From NCBI GenBank assembly GCA_003141315.1, contig PLLP01000024.1, positions 204,395 through 268,394 of the forward strand: DNA of 64,000 nucleotides. The letters are read 5' to 3'. Each line of letters begins with the position of its first letter. Within the stretch, counting starts at the first letter, position 1. Source of the DNA: Phycisphaerales bacterium. GTDB taxonomy: Bacteria > Planctomycetota > Phycisphaerae > Sedimentisphaerales > Anaerobacaceae. The notes beneath the pieces are model-generated. The model saw nothing but the letters and a program-made list of their open reading frames with translations. It searched no databases and was not told where the DNA came from. Positions 17,469 to 26,939 of the stretch are shown piece after piece. Both the position numbers and the translations under genes were made by a program.

Positions 17469-19193
17469 TTACAGATGACTAACGAAAAGTTTAATAATTT
17501 TTCTGGCTGTCCTGAAGCATATCCACAAATCCAGCCTTAAAGACAATCCTCTTATATATTTGACATCGTAATGTATCCATTCCTGGAAATCTTTGAGCGG
17601 TTCCCGTGTGCCGAATACCTGCCAAAGCCCTGTAATCCCGGGCCGAACCGACAACCTTGCATAATGCCAGAACGGGCATAATTCATTTTCCGCTTCCGGC
17701 GAAGGACGCGGACCGATAACACTCATCTGACCAAGCAGGACATTTATAAACTGCGGCACTTCGTCGATGTATGTGGTTCTTAGGAATCTGCCAACGCTGT
17801 TGACGCGGGGGTCATCGTCCATTTTGAACTGCGGGCCGTCAACCTTGTTCAGTGCCCTCAGCTTATCCTGCATATCGTCTGCCCCGACAACCATAGTTCT
17901 GAACTTGATGCAGTTGAATTCCCTGCCGTGAAGTCCCTGCCGTTTGTCTTTGAAAAACAACGGACCTTTCGAAGACAGTTTTATGACAACTGCGATAACG
18001 GGGAAAAAAGGTGCGAAGAGCAGCAGGGCGATGCCGGCGGCAATTATGTCTGCGATTCGTTTGAAGAATCTTGCATAAGAAAATCTTGGCCAGATACGAA
18101 ACGTTTCATTGCCGGGCTTGCTGCTGATTATATTGTTATTATGCCGTTTTATCTGCTGTATGTGCTGTGGTAGGCTTTTTCTGCAATCGCAGGTCTTTGC
18201 AGAATCAGGAATACTTAAATGGTTAGATTCATACTTTGTAAGAACCCTGTTTTGTATATACTGCCCGGCCGGGATTGAAACATTCGAACCGATTATGGAT
18301 GAAGTTATTACGGTCTCGCCTTCAATCCTTACGCCGTCACCGATAATAGTTGGCCCTACAATAATTGCACGGGGGTCAATTTGGACGTTTTTACCCAGCA
18401 AGACTTTCCCAAAAAGCAGCGGATTATCCGGGCCGGCAGCATAATTAAACGGACGAGTCTCCGACACAATCTTTTTGCCTGCCCCGTTATGATGAACTGA
18501 TGCTGATGAACCGGGAGTGACGCTGCAGAAATCGAGCAGTCCGTTTTCTGTATCCAGGTACAGCACTTCCCCGCCCATTTTAATCGAGGCTGTTTTTAAC
18601 GAAGCCGACTTGCAGCCGGCCAGGAAATCAGGAAAATGTCCCGTCAGAATAATATTGTTTGAAATTTGCTCAAGGGCGGCGGTTCTGATGAAAATGCAGT
18701 GCGGCCAGTCCTCAGGTGTTGGCTCAGGCTCAAAAGAATCATAGTATAATCTGCGGAAACCGATGAGGCCCTGTGACGTTATTCGTGCTTTCTCATTATA
18801 TGCCTGCAAATCACTGCTTACATTAACTGTTATAAAATTAGCCTGAAGAGCAGAGAACATTTTTTCAAGTAATTGCGGCGCTATTTTGGTTGCAAATCTC
18901 CCGTTGAAGATGCAAAGCCACTTTTCCCGTCTGGCTTTTGGAAGGGTTTGCAGACAGACCGGCTCGTTATCCATATATGGAATTATCCGGTCTTCTTCAG
19001 CGAAGTTTTCACAGTTACAGTCCCCGGGGTATGCAACTATAGAGTTTCGGTGATTGCCGCCGGGCCAGGGCCAGGTTGTCAGCCCTTTAAGAATAGCGCC
19101 GGCAGCAGGGGAGCTGGAAAGCGCCTGGCGGAGCAAACTGTTATCCTTACTGTGCGTAGTCTGATTATCTTTGTGTATAATTATTAATCGCAT
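17469..19193 (-). CDS. Undecaprenyl-phosphate sugar transferase with N-terminal left-handed beta-helix module
   Basis: Residues 374-574 form a bacterial sugar transferase (WcaJ/PglC-like): amphipathic entry helix (FFKRIADIIAAGIALLLFAP), KFRTM, DPRVNSVGRFLR, DEVPQFINVLLGQMSVIGPR and RPGITGLWQV. It would transfer a hexose- or HexNAc-1-phosphate to the lipid carrier and start repeat-unit synthesis. Residues 1-250 are a diverged, nucleotidyltransferase-like region with no intact signature, and about 255-320 are hexapeptide repeats (VLLGKNVQIDPRAIIVGP). Standard WcaJ proteins instead carry membrane helices N-terminally, so this arrangement is unusual and mirrors the exosortase fusion nearby. Confidence 0.87.
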   Translation of the reverse strand: MRLIIIHKDNQTTHSKDNSLLRQALSSSPAAGAILKGLTTWPWPGGNHRNSIVAYPGDCNCENFAEEDRIIPYMDNEPVCLQTLPKARREKWLCIFNGRFATKIAPQLLEKMFSALQANFITVNVSSDLQAYNEKARITSQGLIGFRRLYYDSFEPEPTPEDWPHCIFIRTAALEQISNNIILTGHFPDFLAGCKSASLKTASIKMGGEVLYLDTENGLLDFCSVTPGSSASVHHNGAGKKIVSETRPFNYAAGPDNPLLFGKVLLGKNVQIDPRAIIVGPTIIGDGVRIEGETVITSSIIGSNVSIPAGQYIQNRVLTKYESNHLSIPDSAKTCDCRKSLPQHIQQIKRHNNNIISSKPGNETFRIWPRFSYARFFKRIADIIAAGIALLLFAPFFPVIAVVIKLSSKGPLFFKDKRQGLHGREFNCIKFRTMVVGADDMQDKLRALNKVDGPQFKMDDDPRVNSVGRFLRTTYIDEVPQFINVLLGQMSVIGPRPSPEAENELCPFWHYARLSVRPGITGLWQVFGTREPLKDFQEWIHYDVKYIRGLSLRLDLWICFRTARKIIKLFVSHL

Positions 19194-19296
19194 AAACCGA
19201 CCGTTCTGTTTGTGGATATTGTTCGTACTAATTTGAATCCGGCTGGTTCAGACCGCAGCGAAAGCCGGGTCACCTTAACCGGCGATCATAGTAAAT

Positions 19297-21651
19297 TTAT
19301 TGTGTCTCATCCTTATGATATGGCAATAAAAGCCCGGGTCTGCTTTGTCCTTTGTTGTTTTTCGGTTCACCGTATTTTGAATGATAGCCATAACCATAGC
19401 GGTAATAAGCTGCGTCAGACTGGACATTGCTAAGCACGGTGCCGAGCAGTTTGATATTTACCTGGTGAATTTTTTGTTTTGCCTCTTCAAGGTCATTGGA
19501 TGTTGTTCGGCCTGCAAAACTGGTCAAAATTACCGCATCGGCCATTTTGGCCCATAACATTGCGTCAGGGAAGGCAAGCATTGGAGGGGTATCGATTATC
19601 ACCTGGTCATATATCTCGGCGAATTTTTGCATATAGAGAGCAACTTCCGGCAAAGCCAGCAGCCGCAGAGGATTTGTTCCGTTGACAGAATTTGCTGCCA
19701 GTACGTCCAGACCATTTGATGAGACTTTATAAACGACCTGGCTAATTGGCATTCCGGCAAGAATATCCTGCAGGCCTTTAGGGTCGTCGGACAGGTTCAG
19801 AAGATGAGAAATATCAGGTTTTCGCAGGTCTCCATCTATCAAAAGGACTTTTTTACCCGACTTTGCAATGCTTGATGCCAGATTAATCGAGAAAGTAGTT
19901 TTTCCTTCACTCCTGCACGGGCTTGTTATAACCAGTTCTTTTGGTATTTTGCCGTTGTCGAGCAGTCCCAGGTTTACCCAGATGGTTTGATAATCCTGCT
20001 CAATCTGTTGCGGCAGAAGTTCGCGCTCGATTCCCTGTTGGCTGGATGTAGTCCCGATTACTCTTACGCCGATGTGTTTAACCACTTGTTCCGGCGTACG
20101 CAATCTCTTGTCTGCCTTGTCTATCAGAAAGGCCAGCAGTATTCCACCGAATAATGAGCCGAATAATAATGCAAAGGTAATTTTGACCCGCTTATCCTTA
20201 ATAGAAGAAACATCTGCATAAAAAGCAACGGAAATTCTTGCCGGCTGCTTCAGCTCCATTTCCATTTCTTCAATCCGTTTGAGAATCCCCCTTAGATTAT
20301 CCTGGTCCGTAGCAATTTGAAAATCGACGTCCTGGATGTCTAATTGTTTCAAACCCAGGTTTACGGTTTGGCTGCTTTCCATATCCTGTTTTGCCCTTAC
20401 CTCCCCAATTCTTTCTTTGAGGCGCTTTTCAAATTCTTTTTTTGCCTCCAGCTCGGCCCTGTCCATTAAGAAGAATCCCTTGGATATATCCTGTTTGCCG
20501 GCTTTTTCCTGTTTCTTTGCGAATGTCTTGTCAAACTGCTCACCCACCTGACGTCGCTGCTGCTCGAGGCGTGACTTGAGTGTGTCATAAATATCCTGTT
20601 TTTGTTTCAGATCAGGGTTCTCGGGCGCCAGTGAAAGTCTGGCCATAAGCAGATTCAGTTCCATCTGGTCCACATTTCTGGTTAAGCTTTGAACCGTCAG
20701 GTCGGCATTTATATAATTGGCGCGACTTGCCAGCTGTTCGTCAGGTGCATTCACGTCTTTATTATTAGCATCCTCCCTGGCATTTTCTTTTGCAATCATC
20801 TCCTCCGACAACTTTATCTTGGTTTCAAGTCTGATACTGTCCGTCTCTACCTTGGTCAGCTCGTTGGCCAAAACAGAAATCTGGTCTTGTAATGTTGTGT
20901 CCTTTCTGCCGCCTGAGGCGGTTGTCACATACTCCTGCACTGACCTGAGCTGTTGGCGCTCCCCTTTAATCTTTTCCTCCAGTTCCTTCTGGTATTTTTT
21001 CAGCTGTTCCAGATTATTAGCGCCATCTTGCATCTCATTAGAACTTTGTACCGCTTTATAATTATCGATAAAGGAATCAACTATTTTTTTCGCTTCCGCT
21101 GGTTTGTTACTTGTCACGGTGATTGTTATTAGCTCTGTTCGGCGAACAGGCTCGACCGTAATTACTCCATCCGTTTTTGCCTGCTTCAATACCGCTACAG
21201 GATCTTGTTGTATCGGAACATTGTCCACTTTACTCTTTATCTTTTCTACCAACCGGGTGCTTGGTTCCTTGAAGAAGGACAGGTTTTTGTTCGCCAGGTC
21301 GTCTGCCACCCTCTGTTCGACCCTGTCGCTGGTAATAAGTGCTGCCTGGGTATTCACGAAACTTTCATAGTTGGAAATCTCCCCTTTGTCTGATTCGCCT
21401 GTTACGATATTACGCAGAATTGGGGCAACGCGTATGGCACCGGTTACATCATACAATGGTTTGATGGTTAGCCAAACAAGCGGTATGCCTATGAAGAATA
21501 TAACCAGAAATGTTGCCGCTGCAATGTACCAGCGTCGCAGTATGCCTTTAATCATGTCGGCCATACCAACGCTTTCAGGCTCGGCTGGTGCTTCAAAAGT
21601 AACCGGTTCTCGTTCAACCAACTCGCCGTCGAATTTTTGTAGGTGATTCAT
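19297..21651 (-). CDS. Wzz/Wzc-type polysaccharide co-polymerase and bacterial tyrosine kinase
   Basis: A 784-residue protein. It has a Wzz domain with the first membrane helix at about residues 43-63, long periplasmic coiled coils (about 200-430), a second helix near 498-518, and a cytoplasmic BY-kinase domain. Walker A (SPCRSEGKTT) lies near residue 580, followed by VLLIDGDLRKPD (Walker A') and VIIDTPP (Walker B). The C-terminus has a Tyr cluster (YYRYGYGYHSKYG) for autophosphorylation. The protein sets chain length and couples polymerisation to export through the Wza-like channel. It lies 32 bp after the exosortase fusion and 103 bp before the sugar transferase. Confidence 0.92.
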   Translation of the reverse strand: MNHLQKFDGELVEREPVTFEAPAEPESVGMADMIKGILRRWYIAAATFLVIFFIGIPLVWLTIKPLYDVTGAIRVAPILRNIVTGESDKGEISNYESFVNTQAALITSDRVEQRVADDLANKNLSFFKEPSTRLVEKIKSKVDNVPIQQDPVAVLKQAKTDGVITVEPVRRTELITITVTSNKPAEAKKIVDSFIDNYKAVQSSNEMQDGANNLEQLKKYQKELEEKIKGERQQLRSVQEYVTTASGGRKDTTLQDQISVLANELTKVETDSIRLETKIKLSEEMIAKENAREDANNKDVNAPDEQLASRANYINADLTVQSLTRNVDQMELNLLMARLSLAPENPDLKQKQDIYDTLKSRLEQQRRQVGEQFDKTFAKKQEKAGKQDISKGFFLMDRAELEAKKEFEKRLKERIGEVRAKQDMESSQTVNLGLKQLDIQDVDFQIATDQDNLRGILKRIEEMEMELKQPARISVAFYADVSSIKDKRVKITFALLFGSLFGGILLAFLIDKADKRLRTPEQVVKHIGVRVIGTTSSQQGIERELLPQQIEQDYQTIWVNLGLLDNGKIPKELVITSPCRSEGKTTFSINLASSIAKSGKKVLLIDGDLRKPDISHLLNLSDDPKGLQDILAGMPISQVVYKVSSNGLDVLAANSVNGTNPLRLLALPEVALYMQKFAEIYDQVIIDTPPMLAFPDAMLWAKMADAVILTSFAGRTTSNDLEEAKQKIHQVNIKLLGTVLSNVQSDAAYYRYGYGYHSKYGEPKNNKGQSRPGLLLPYHKDETQ

Positions 21652-21683
21652 TTTAAATTCCTCTCATAATTTGGCTCTGTTTA

Positions 21684-23663
21684 TCACTTTCTTTCCACCA
21701 CCACTAAATCTTTCTTTTCAGGAGTTACCATCAACATTGACAGAAGCTTTAATTCCGCCACAATTGCTCCTAATGCCAGCGGCATCATTGCATATCCTCC
21801 GAAATCATGGAACATTTTCTCCCATCGTTCTCCGCTTAATATCGTAAATGCAACAGCTGTAATTGCCAGACGTATTGTGTTGCAGAGCAAAGCTATAGGC
21901 AGACATGAAATCAGGACAACCAGCTTCTCCCACCATTTGCGGTTGACCAACAGAACCACCCAAGCGCCGATTACAACAAAAGCGGTTATCATTCTCAGGC
22001 CGTTACAGGCCTCGGCAACAGCAACGCTTGACTTACCTATGTTGATGATGTTGCCTTCCTGAACAACCTCATAACCAACCAGTTCGAGGCAGAACACTGC
22101 TGAAGAGGTGGCCCATCGTTGAAGCGGCAGGGCAAGGGCAGCCTGAACACGGTTCGGCCACGGAAGCATCAGACATAAAAACAGCAATACCGTTGAAACC
22201 TTTTTGAAAAATTTCCACCCGCACATAAGCAATACCAAAGCGGCGATACTCAGAATAATTGACAATCTTTCCATTGAGCCATACATAAAGTAAAGTCCGA
22301 AGTACCTGACTGCCTGTGCAAAAAGAAAAGCAGGTACTCCCCACATAGACGGTCTTATGGGAGTCTGCGCAATTTCCTGTCGCCTCGACCATAAAATATA
22401 CAGGGCCAGAAATGGAACGAGCAGTCCTGATGAATATTCATCGCTCCTTATCCATACGCTCCAGAGGTCTTCAATGCCTGACCGGTAAGACCAGAAAAAG
22501 GCAAATAAAAGAATGATGACGGCAATTATGGATAAAACATCGGCTGTGTGTTTCTGTGCTGAATTTGGCAATAGCCTTACTAACCGTTCCTGCTGATTTT
22601 GCAGGATAGTTTTAATCTTAATCGCACTTTTTCTGGCGAGGTCATATCCTGTCGGGAACAAAGTTCGCAGTAATCCTGCCGGACGGGAAGGAACAGCCTC
22701 TTCTTCAACGGTGGTATTATTTCGCAAAAACGCCTGGTTGTCGAGTACACAACTTCGAACCATGCAGTTCTCTTCAATTTTAACATTGTCCCAAATAATG
22801 CTGTTCACTACCGCGTTATTAGCGCCAATATGACAATTGCGTCCGATGATAGCTGGGCCGGTGATAACGGCTCCCTCGGATATTGATGCCCCATCCAGAA
22901 TGGCTATATGGCCGAACATCCGTGCGGAAGGGGCTATATTTATATTGGCGCCTCTCCAGATTACCTGGTTATGATTATTTTGGGTAAGTTTTAAGCTTCC
23001 GCCTAAATCTGTTGTCTGCTGCATGTAATTACTGACGGCAGATAAGTAGCCCTGCCAATCCTGAAAATTCCCGGCGTCATTATTAAGAACAGCCGCATTT
23101 ACCGTTTTGCCGGCGCCGACCAATGCCGGAATAAGTCCTTGTTTAATATCGAAGTAGCCATCAGCGGGTATATAATCGAGAACATCACGGTCGCAAACAT
23201 AGATATCTGCAGGTCTGCCGAATCGCAGCTTTTCATTTTGGCCGGGATTGAAAAATGCCGTCAAATGAGACTTGCCATCATTGTGAACCCGCAGCAGCAA
23301 ATCGATTTCCGGCGGTGAAACCACAGCGGCAGAAAATATGATAAACAGCTGCCCGTCATCATTTTCGGCAGCCTTGCGAATGCATCCTGCCGTACCCATA
23401 GGAAGCGGCTCATCAAGAAATTTTAGATTCAAATTGTTTTTATGGTTGGAATTATTTATCTCAACAGGCAGCGAAGCATCACTGTTGGAACAGATGACCG
23501 CTTTTGTTATTCCCTGTTGCGACAAATGTTCGAGCAGATGCTGTAAGACGGATTCTTCCCCGACCGGCCACAAGGCGGTCGATAAAGATGACTCTAAAGA
23601 ACGTTTGTCGAATCCGCGACAACCCGCGAGAACAATAGCTATTACTGACTTGTCATTAATCAT
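21684..23663 (-). CDS. Exosortase fused to nucleotidyltransferase-like and left-handed beta-helix domains
   Basis: One uninterrupted 659-residue frame. Residues 1-215 resemble a sugar-phosphate nucleotidyltransferase, but the signature is degenerate (VLAGCRGFDKRSL in place of GG-x-GTRL...K), suggesting lost catalysis. Residues 225-320 are hexapeptide repeats (ARMFGHIAILDGASISEGA). From about 372 to 645 is a multi-pass exosortase with the transpeptidase triad: Cys553 in EACNGLRM, Arg598 in CNTIRLA and His619 in FHDFGGYAM. Exosortases cleave PEP-CTERM-type tails, and the probable substrates are the PAPGA proteins at 9-11 kb. EpsI is not fused here but encoded at the far end of the operon. The fusion may tie sorting to sugar-nucleotide state (inference). 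Confidence 0.9.
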   Translation of the reverse strand: MINDKSVIAIVLAGCRGFDKRSLESSLSTALWPVGEESVLQHLLEHLSQQGITKAVICSNSDASLPVEINNSNHKNNLNLKFLDEPLPMGTAGCIRKAAENDDGQLFIIFSAAVVSPPEIDLLLRVHNDGKSHLTAFFNPGQNEKLRFGRPADIYVCDRDVLDYIPADGYFDIKQGLIPALVGAGKTVNAAVLNNDAGNFQDWQGYLSAVSNYMQQTTDLGGSLKLTQNNHNQVIWRGANINIAPSARMFGHIAILDGASISEGAVITGPAIIGRNCHIGANNAVVNSIIWDNVKIEENCMVRSCVLDNQAFLRNNTTVEEEAVPSRPAGLLRTLFPTGYDLARKSAIKIKTILQNQQERLVRLLPNSAQKHTADVLSIIAVIILLFAFFWSYRSGIEDLWSVWIRSDEYSSGLLVPFLALYILWSRRQEIAQTPIRPSMWGVPAFLFAQAVRYFGLYFMYGSMERLSIILSIAALVLLMCGWKFFKKVSTVLLFLCLMLPWPNRVQAALALPLQRWATSSAVFCLELVGYEVVQEGNIINIGKSSVAVAEACNGLRMITAFVVIGAWVVLLVNRKWWEKLVVLISCLPIALLCNTIRLAITAVAFTILSGERWEKMFHDFGGYAMMPLALGAIVAELKLLSMLMVTPEKKDLVVVERK

Positions 23664-23677
23664 TAATCATTCACTTT

Positions 23678-24160
23678 TCAATCTTGTAAATTATTAATAA
23701 AAGAACAGATTCTGTCTGCCACGGCGGCAGGATTAGACAGTCTTGGCTTTGGGGTAAAGCATTTAAGTTTTTGAATCCCCCGATGCAATCCATCTTTGTC
23801 TGTCGCAACCAGGATACAGCCGAGCTCTTCGAATTTTTCTGTTACTGCCGCCTGGTGGTCGTTCACAACCTCACCGAACTTTTTACATCTCGGCATAACC
23901 AGCAGGGGCTTTTTATATTCCAATGCCATCATTATGACTCCCATGCCGGCGTGACTTATTATTCCTGTCGCATTCCTTACATAACTGTCAAATTGATTTT
24001 TTTGCAGGAACTCCACATATTCAAAATTTCGCGGCTTATACTCGCTGCTGCCTATCTGTGCGTAAACCTGGTCGTCAACCAAGCCTTTTTCGATTGCCTC
24101 GTCAACAGCTTTTACGAGTCTGTCGAAGGGAAATTGAGTTCCGACGGTAAGGAAAATCAT
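23678..24160 (-). CDS. PssE/Alg13-like glycosyltransferase catalytic subunit
   Basis: A 160-residue GT28 C-terminal-type protein: MIFLTVGTQFPFDRLV at the start and the nucleotide-sugar-binding segment ISHAGMGVIMMALEYKKPLL followed by PR and DHQ. Such proteins pair with a membrane-associated PssD/Alg14 subunit, here encoded immediately upstream with a 4-bp ATGA overlap. The pair would add the second sugar to the lipid-linked primer on the cytoplasmic face. The sugar is unknown. Confidence 0.88.
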   Translation of the reverse strand: MIFLTVGTQFPFDRLVKAVDEAIEKGLVDDQVYAQIGSSEYKPRNFEYVEFLQKNQFDSYVRNATGIISHAGMGVIMMALEYKKPLLVMPRCKKFGEVVNDHQAAVTEKFEELGCILVATDKDGLHRGIQKLKCFTPKPRLSNPAAVADRICSFINNLQD

Positions 24161-24606
24161 ATAATCTGCCCCGCATATTCGACGTTCTTATATTTTTCAG
24201 CAAGCTCCGGCCACTGAACAAGAAACAGGTCGGCTATATATCTAACCATTCTTCCTGACAAGGACAGCCGCTTAACATTTGTAATACTATCAATCCAGAT
24301 GACCTTTGCGCCCAGCATCTTCCCAAGAAAACATACTATACAACCAGCCGCAGCCCCTGTGCTTATTACTACTTTTGGTCTCTCATGTAGAATCACATTT
24401 ATACACTTAAAAAGAACTGTGATCACCTGAATCGGATGCTCCCGATTGCACTCTCCAACGACATAAACATTCCCAAGCTTGCGAAGCTGTTCAGCAACGA
24501 GAGGTGTTGTGGCGACACAAAAGACCTCATGGCCATTACAGCTATCCTTTATTTTGAGCAGTTGGCTCATGTGTCCTCCTGCTGATGCTGCCAAACAAAT
24601 TTTCAT
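24157..24606 (-). CDS. PssD/Alg14-like glycosyltransferase membrane subunit
   Basis: A 149-residue protein opening with MKICLAASAGGHMSQLL, the Alg14/PssD signature, with GAAAGCIVCFLGKMLGAKVIWIDS near residues 85-110. It recruits the PssE/Alg13-like subunit to the membrane and binds the acceptor lipid. It overlaps pssE by 4 bp and starts 10 bp after the capA-like stop. Together the two replace a single-chain GT1 enzyme. Confidence 0.88.
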   Translation of the reverse strand: MKICLAASAGGHMSQLLKIKDSCNGHEVFCVATTPLVAEQLRKLGNVYVVGECNREHPIQVITVLFKCINVILHERPKVVISTGAAAGCIVCFLGKMLGAKVIWIDSITNVKRLSLSGRMVRYIADLFLVQWPELAEKYKNVEYAGQII

Positions 24607-24616
24607 TTTTTTGCCA

Positions 24617-25705
24617 TCACCATATTCCCAAGCGTCTCTGGATGGGTCGGAATAGAATCTGCAGCCAATAAATCGGCTTATAGCGGAAGAATCTTTTTGC
24701 GATGTCCAACCACAACCTGCGTCGGGACTTTGCTTCTAATGATTTCAATTCTGATACGTATTCTCTTTGGTACTCCTCTGTATTGGTAGGCGGCTGATTC
24801 AAGAGCCGACATCGTCGTGTTATTTCTTTTTGTAGTTGGCTTTTTTGTTCGCCTTGGGCAAGTATAGGTCGATAGTCTCGGTCTCTTATTACAGGGATAG
24901 CTTCCCATCCGAGCATTTTTTTGCCGGATATTGTTATACTAAGTATTACAGACCAGCCGGTAATCTCGGAGTTGCCGTCAAAGATGAAATTGCCGAGGCT
25001 GTAAGCTATCAAATTACTGTCGGTGCTATCGATGCCCTGTACTACATGAGGATGATGGCCTATGACCAGTGATGCACCGGCATTAGCGAATTCTTCCGCA
25101 ACTTCTTTTTGCCAAATGCTCGGACGGTCTATTAGTTCATCACCCCAGTGAATCGAAACTACCACCAGGTTATTCTTGTCTGCTTCGGTTTTTATAGCCT
25201 TGAAGACTTCATTTATATTACTACTGAAGGCATATTTACCGTTGTGGAAGCACGCTCCGATTATAGCAATGGGTTGGTTGCTGAATTGTAGGTGGAGAGG
25301 TTCGATTCCAGGTTGGAAACTGCTGTTTTTGCCTGCGCCAACTGTTCTTATCCCAGCGGTTTCCAATTGCCGGACTGTGTCAACAGCGGCCTCCATACCC
25401 TGCTCAAGTATGTGATTGTTGGCGACATGTGCGACTGTTATTCCCCATTTGGCCAGATACTTGGCTGTTTTCGGTCGGCCTCGCATATGAAGGGTGCGTA
25501 AGCTGGTTTCTTTGCGGCCGATATCAGATAAAACACACTCCACGTTGCAAAGTACTATATCGTGTGAAGAAAAGATATTAACGATTTCAGGAGATAGAAA
25601 ATCGCTGCCGTATTTATCCAAACTGGAGGCAGTGCCACAACCCAGCAGGTTAAACGAGTCCCCACACATCGTATCGCCGACACAAGCTATCTTTAACTGG
25701 CTCAT
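24617..25705 (-). CDS. CapA-family (PGA_cap) metallophosphatase-like protein
   Basis: A 362-residue protein with CapA landmarks: ACVGDTMCGDSF (metal-binding GD) near residue 8, NVECVLSD, HVANNHILEQG and SIHWGDEL, then GHHPHVVQG. The family (PF09587) has a calcineurin-like fold and is tied to capsule and poly-gamma-glutamate synthesis. The role inside polysaccharide loci is not settled. No signal peptide is seen. The start overlaps the preceding glycosyltransferase stop by 4 bp. Confidence 0.85.
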   Translation of the reverse strand: MSQLKIACVGDTMCGDSFNLLGCGTASSLDKYGSDFLSPEIVNIFSSHDIVLCNVECVLSDIGRKETSLRTLHMRGRPKTAKYLAKWGITVAHVANNHILEQGMEAAVDTVRQLETAGIRTVGAGKNSSFQPGIEPLHLQFSNQPIAIIGACFHNGKYAFSSNINEVFKAIKTEADKNNLVVVSIHWGDELIDRPSIWQKEVAEEFANAGASLVIGHHPHVVQGIDSTDSNLIAYSLGNFIFDGNSEITGWSVILSITISGKKMLGWEAIPVIRDRDYRPILAQGEQKSQLQKEITRRCRLLNQPPTNTEEYQREYVSELKSLEAKSRRRLWLDIAKRFFRYKPIYWLQILFRPIQRRLGIW

Positions 25706-26928
25706 CGTTTAATTTTCCCAAGTGATTGACTGGCAGGATGGAACCGGCCACTTTGTTTGGCTGTTATTGTGTTTTCAATCAATTCCGATATTTTTTCTAC
25801 ATGCTTATCCCAGCTTTGGTTTTTTGCAGTTTCGATTCGTTTGCGGGACCGTTCTGGGGTATCATTTTGTAATTCCCAGCGAATTGCCTCGGCAAACTCA
25901 TCCTTACTGGATGCGATGCTAATAATGTCAGAGTACTGCATTGTTTCTTTAATAGGTACCGATACGATTGGCTTGCCGGAGGCCATATATTCAAACATCT
26001 TTAGTGGATTACAGCATCTTATCCAATCGCTCATTTTCCACTGTAATAAGCATACATCAAAAGACGCACACAATTTAGGTATTTTCTCGTATGGAATTCT
26101 GCCTAAAAAATATACGTTATCCAGTCGTTTCAATCCCGAGTAATCACCACCGGTAATCTGTCCGGCAAAAACAAAAGACACATTTCGCAGCTGCTTTGCG
26201 CAATACTCCAGCAGCTCAATATCATTATAAGCGGTTAGAGTGCCGAAATAACCTGCTATTGGCCGAGGAATAGCAGCCAGTTCCTGCATCATCTCATCCT
26301 TTTTCGTAGCTTCCTGAAATAAATCAAAATCCACGCCATGTGGTATATAAAAGACATTCTCCCTATCATCGCATTTCAATGCATAGAGTTCTCTGGAGAC
26401 ACAGATAACCACATCACTCGTTTCTGTAACACGCTTTTCTCGCTGGTTTTGCAATTGTCGATGTGCAGTATACAAGTCAGCAGAAAATAAATCGGAAACA
26501 TGGTACACAATCAATTCTGATTTAAAATGTACCGCTATATCAACTGCTCTGACATTTTCTATCCACAGAATCGGATTAGAAATACCGAGAAGCCAGCAGA
26601 TTGTCTTGACCTGAAACCCGATTAAAAAATTATTAATGTTATCTGTAACCCGTTTACCTTGTACAGGGAGAAAGATTGGGCTCAAAATATAGAGATTTTT
26701 CGCAGGTCTTCTAAAAAACATAGTAACGCTCTTGAGTTTCCTGGCAATTCGCGAACCAAGACCTCTTGTCCTCCCCCCAGCACTACCTAACAAATCAGAA
26801 CTGAAAGGATTAATATATAAAACTTTGTTATTCTCCGCCAACCTCTTCATAATGTGGGTTGTGCAGCTTGGGTTCATTCCCCACCAGTCGCTTGGTGCAA
26901 AACAAATTATATTGCATTTGCTAATCAC
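25702..26928 (-). CDS. GT4-like glycosyltransferase
   Basis: A 408-residue GT-B enzyme. The N-terminal half starts CNIICFAPSDWWGMNPSCTTH. The C-terminal donor-binding half shows IAGYFGTLTAYNDIELL, FAGQITGG, YFLGRIPYEKIPKLCASFDV and, after SDWIRCCNPLKMFEYMASGKPIVS, the acidic GT4 region (E in FEYMASG). It would add one sugar to the repeat unit at the cytoplasmic face. Donor and linkage cannot be deduced. It lies 12 bp after the PaaK-like gene in the operon. Confidence 0.85.
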   Translation of the reverse strand: MISKCNIICFAPSDWWGMNPSCTTHIMKRLAENNKVLYINPFSSDLLGSAGGRTRGLGSRIARKLKSVTMFFRRPAKNLYILSPIFLPVQGKRVTDNINNFLIGFQVKTICWLLGISNPILWIENVRAVDIAVHFKSELIVYHVSDLFSADLYTAHRQLQNQREKRVTETSDVVICVSRELYALKCDDRENVFYIPHGVDFDLFQEATKKDEMMQELAAIPRPIAGYFGTLTAYNDIELLEYCAKQLRNVSFVFAGQITGGDYSGLKRLDNVYFLGRIPYEKIPKLCASFDVCLLQWKMSDWIRCCNPLKMFEYMASGKPIVSVPIKETMQYSDIISIASSKDEFAEAIRWELQNDTPERSRKRIETAKNQSWDKHVEKISELIENTITAKQSGRFHPASQSLGKIKR

Positions 26929-26939
26929 GACCGAACACT

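Noticed and set aside
20717-21061. 114-codon plus-strand frame opposite the Wzc-like gene
   Set aside because: Its Ser/Leu-rich hydrophobic translation mirrors the coiled-coil coding strand; there is no ribosome site or homology.
21684-23663. Two separate genes read as one (artefactual fusion)
   Set aside because: No stop, start or ribosome site separates the two halves, and the linker is continuous in frame; kept as a real fusion while noting it should be verified.
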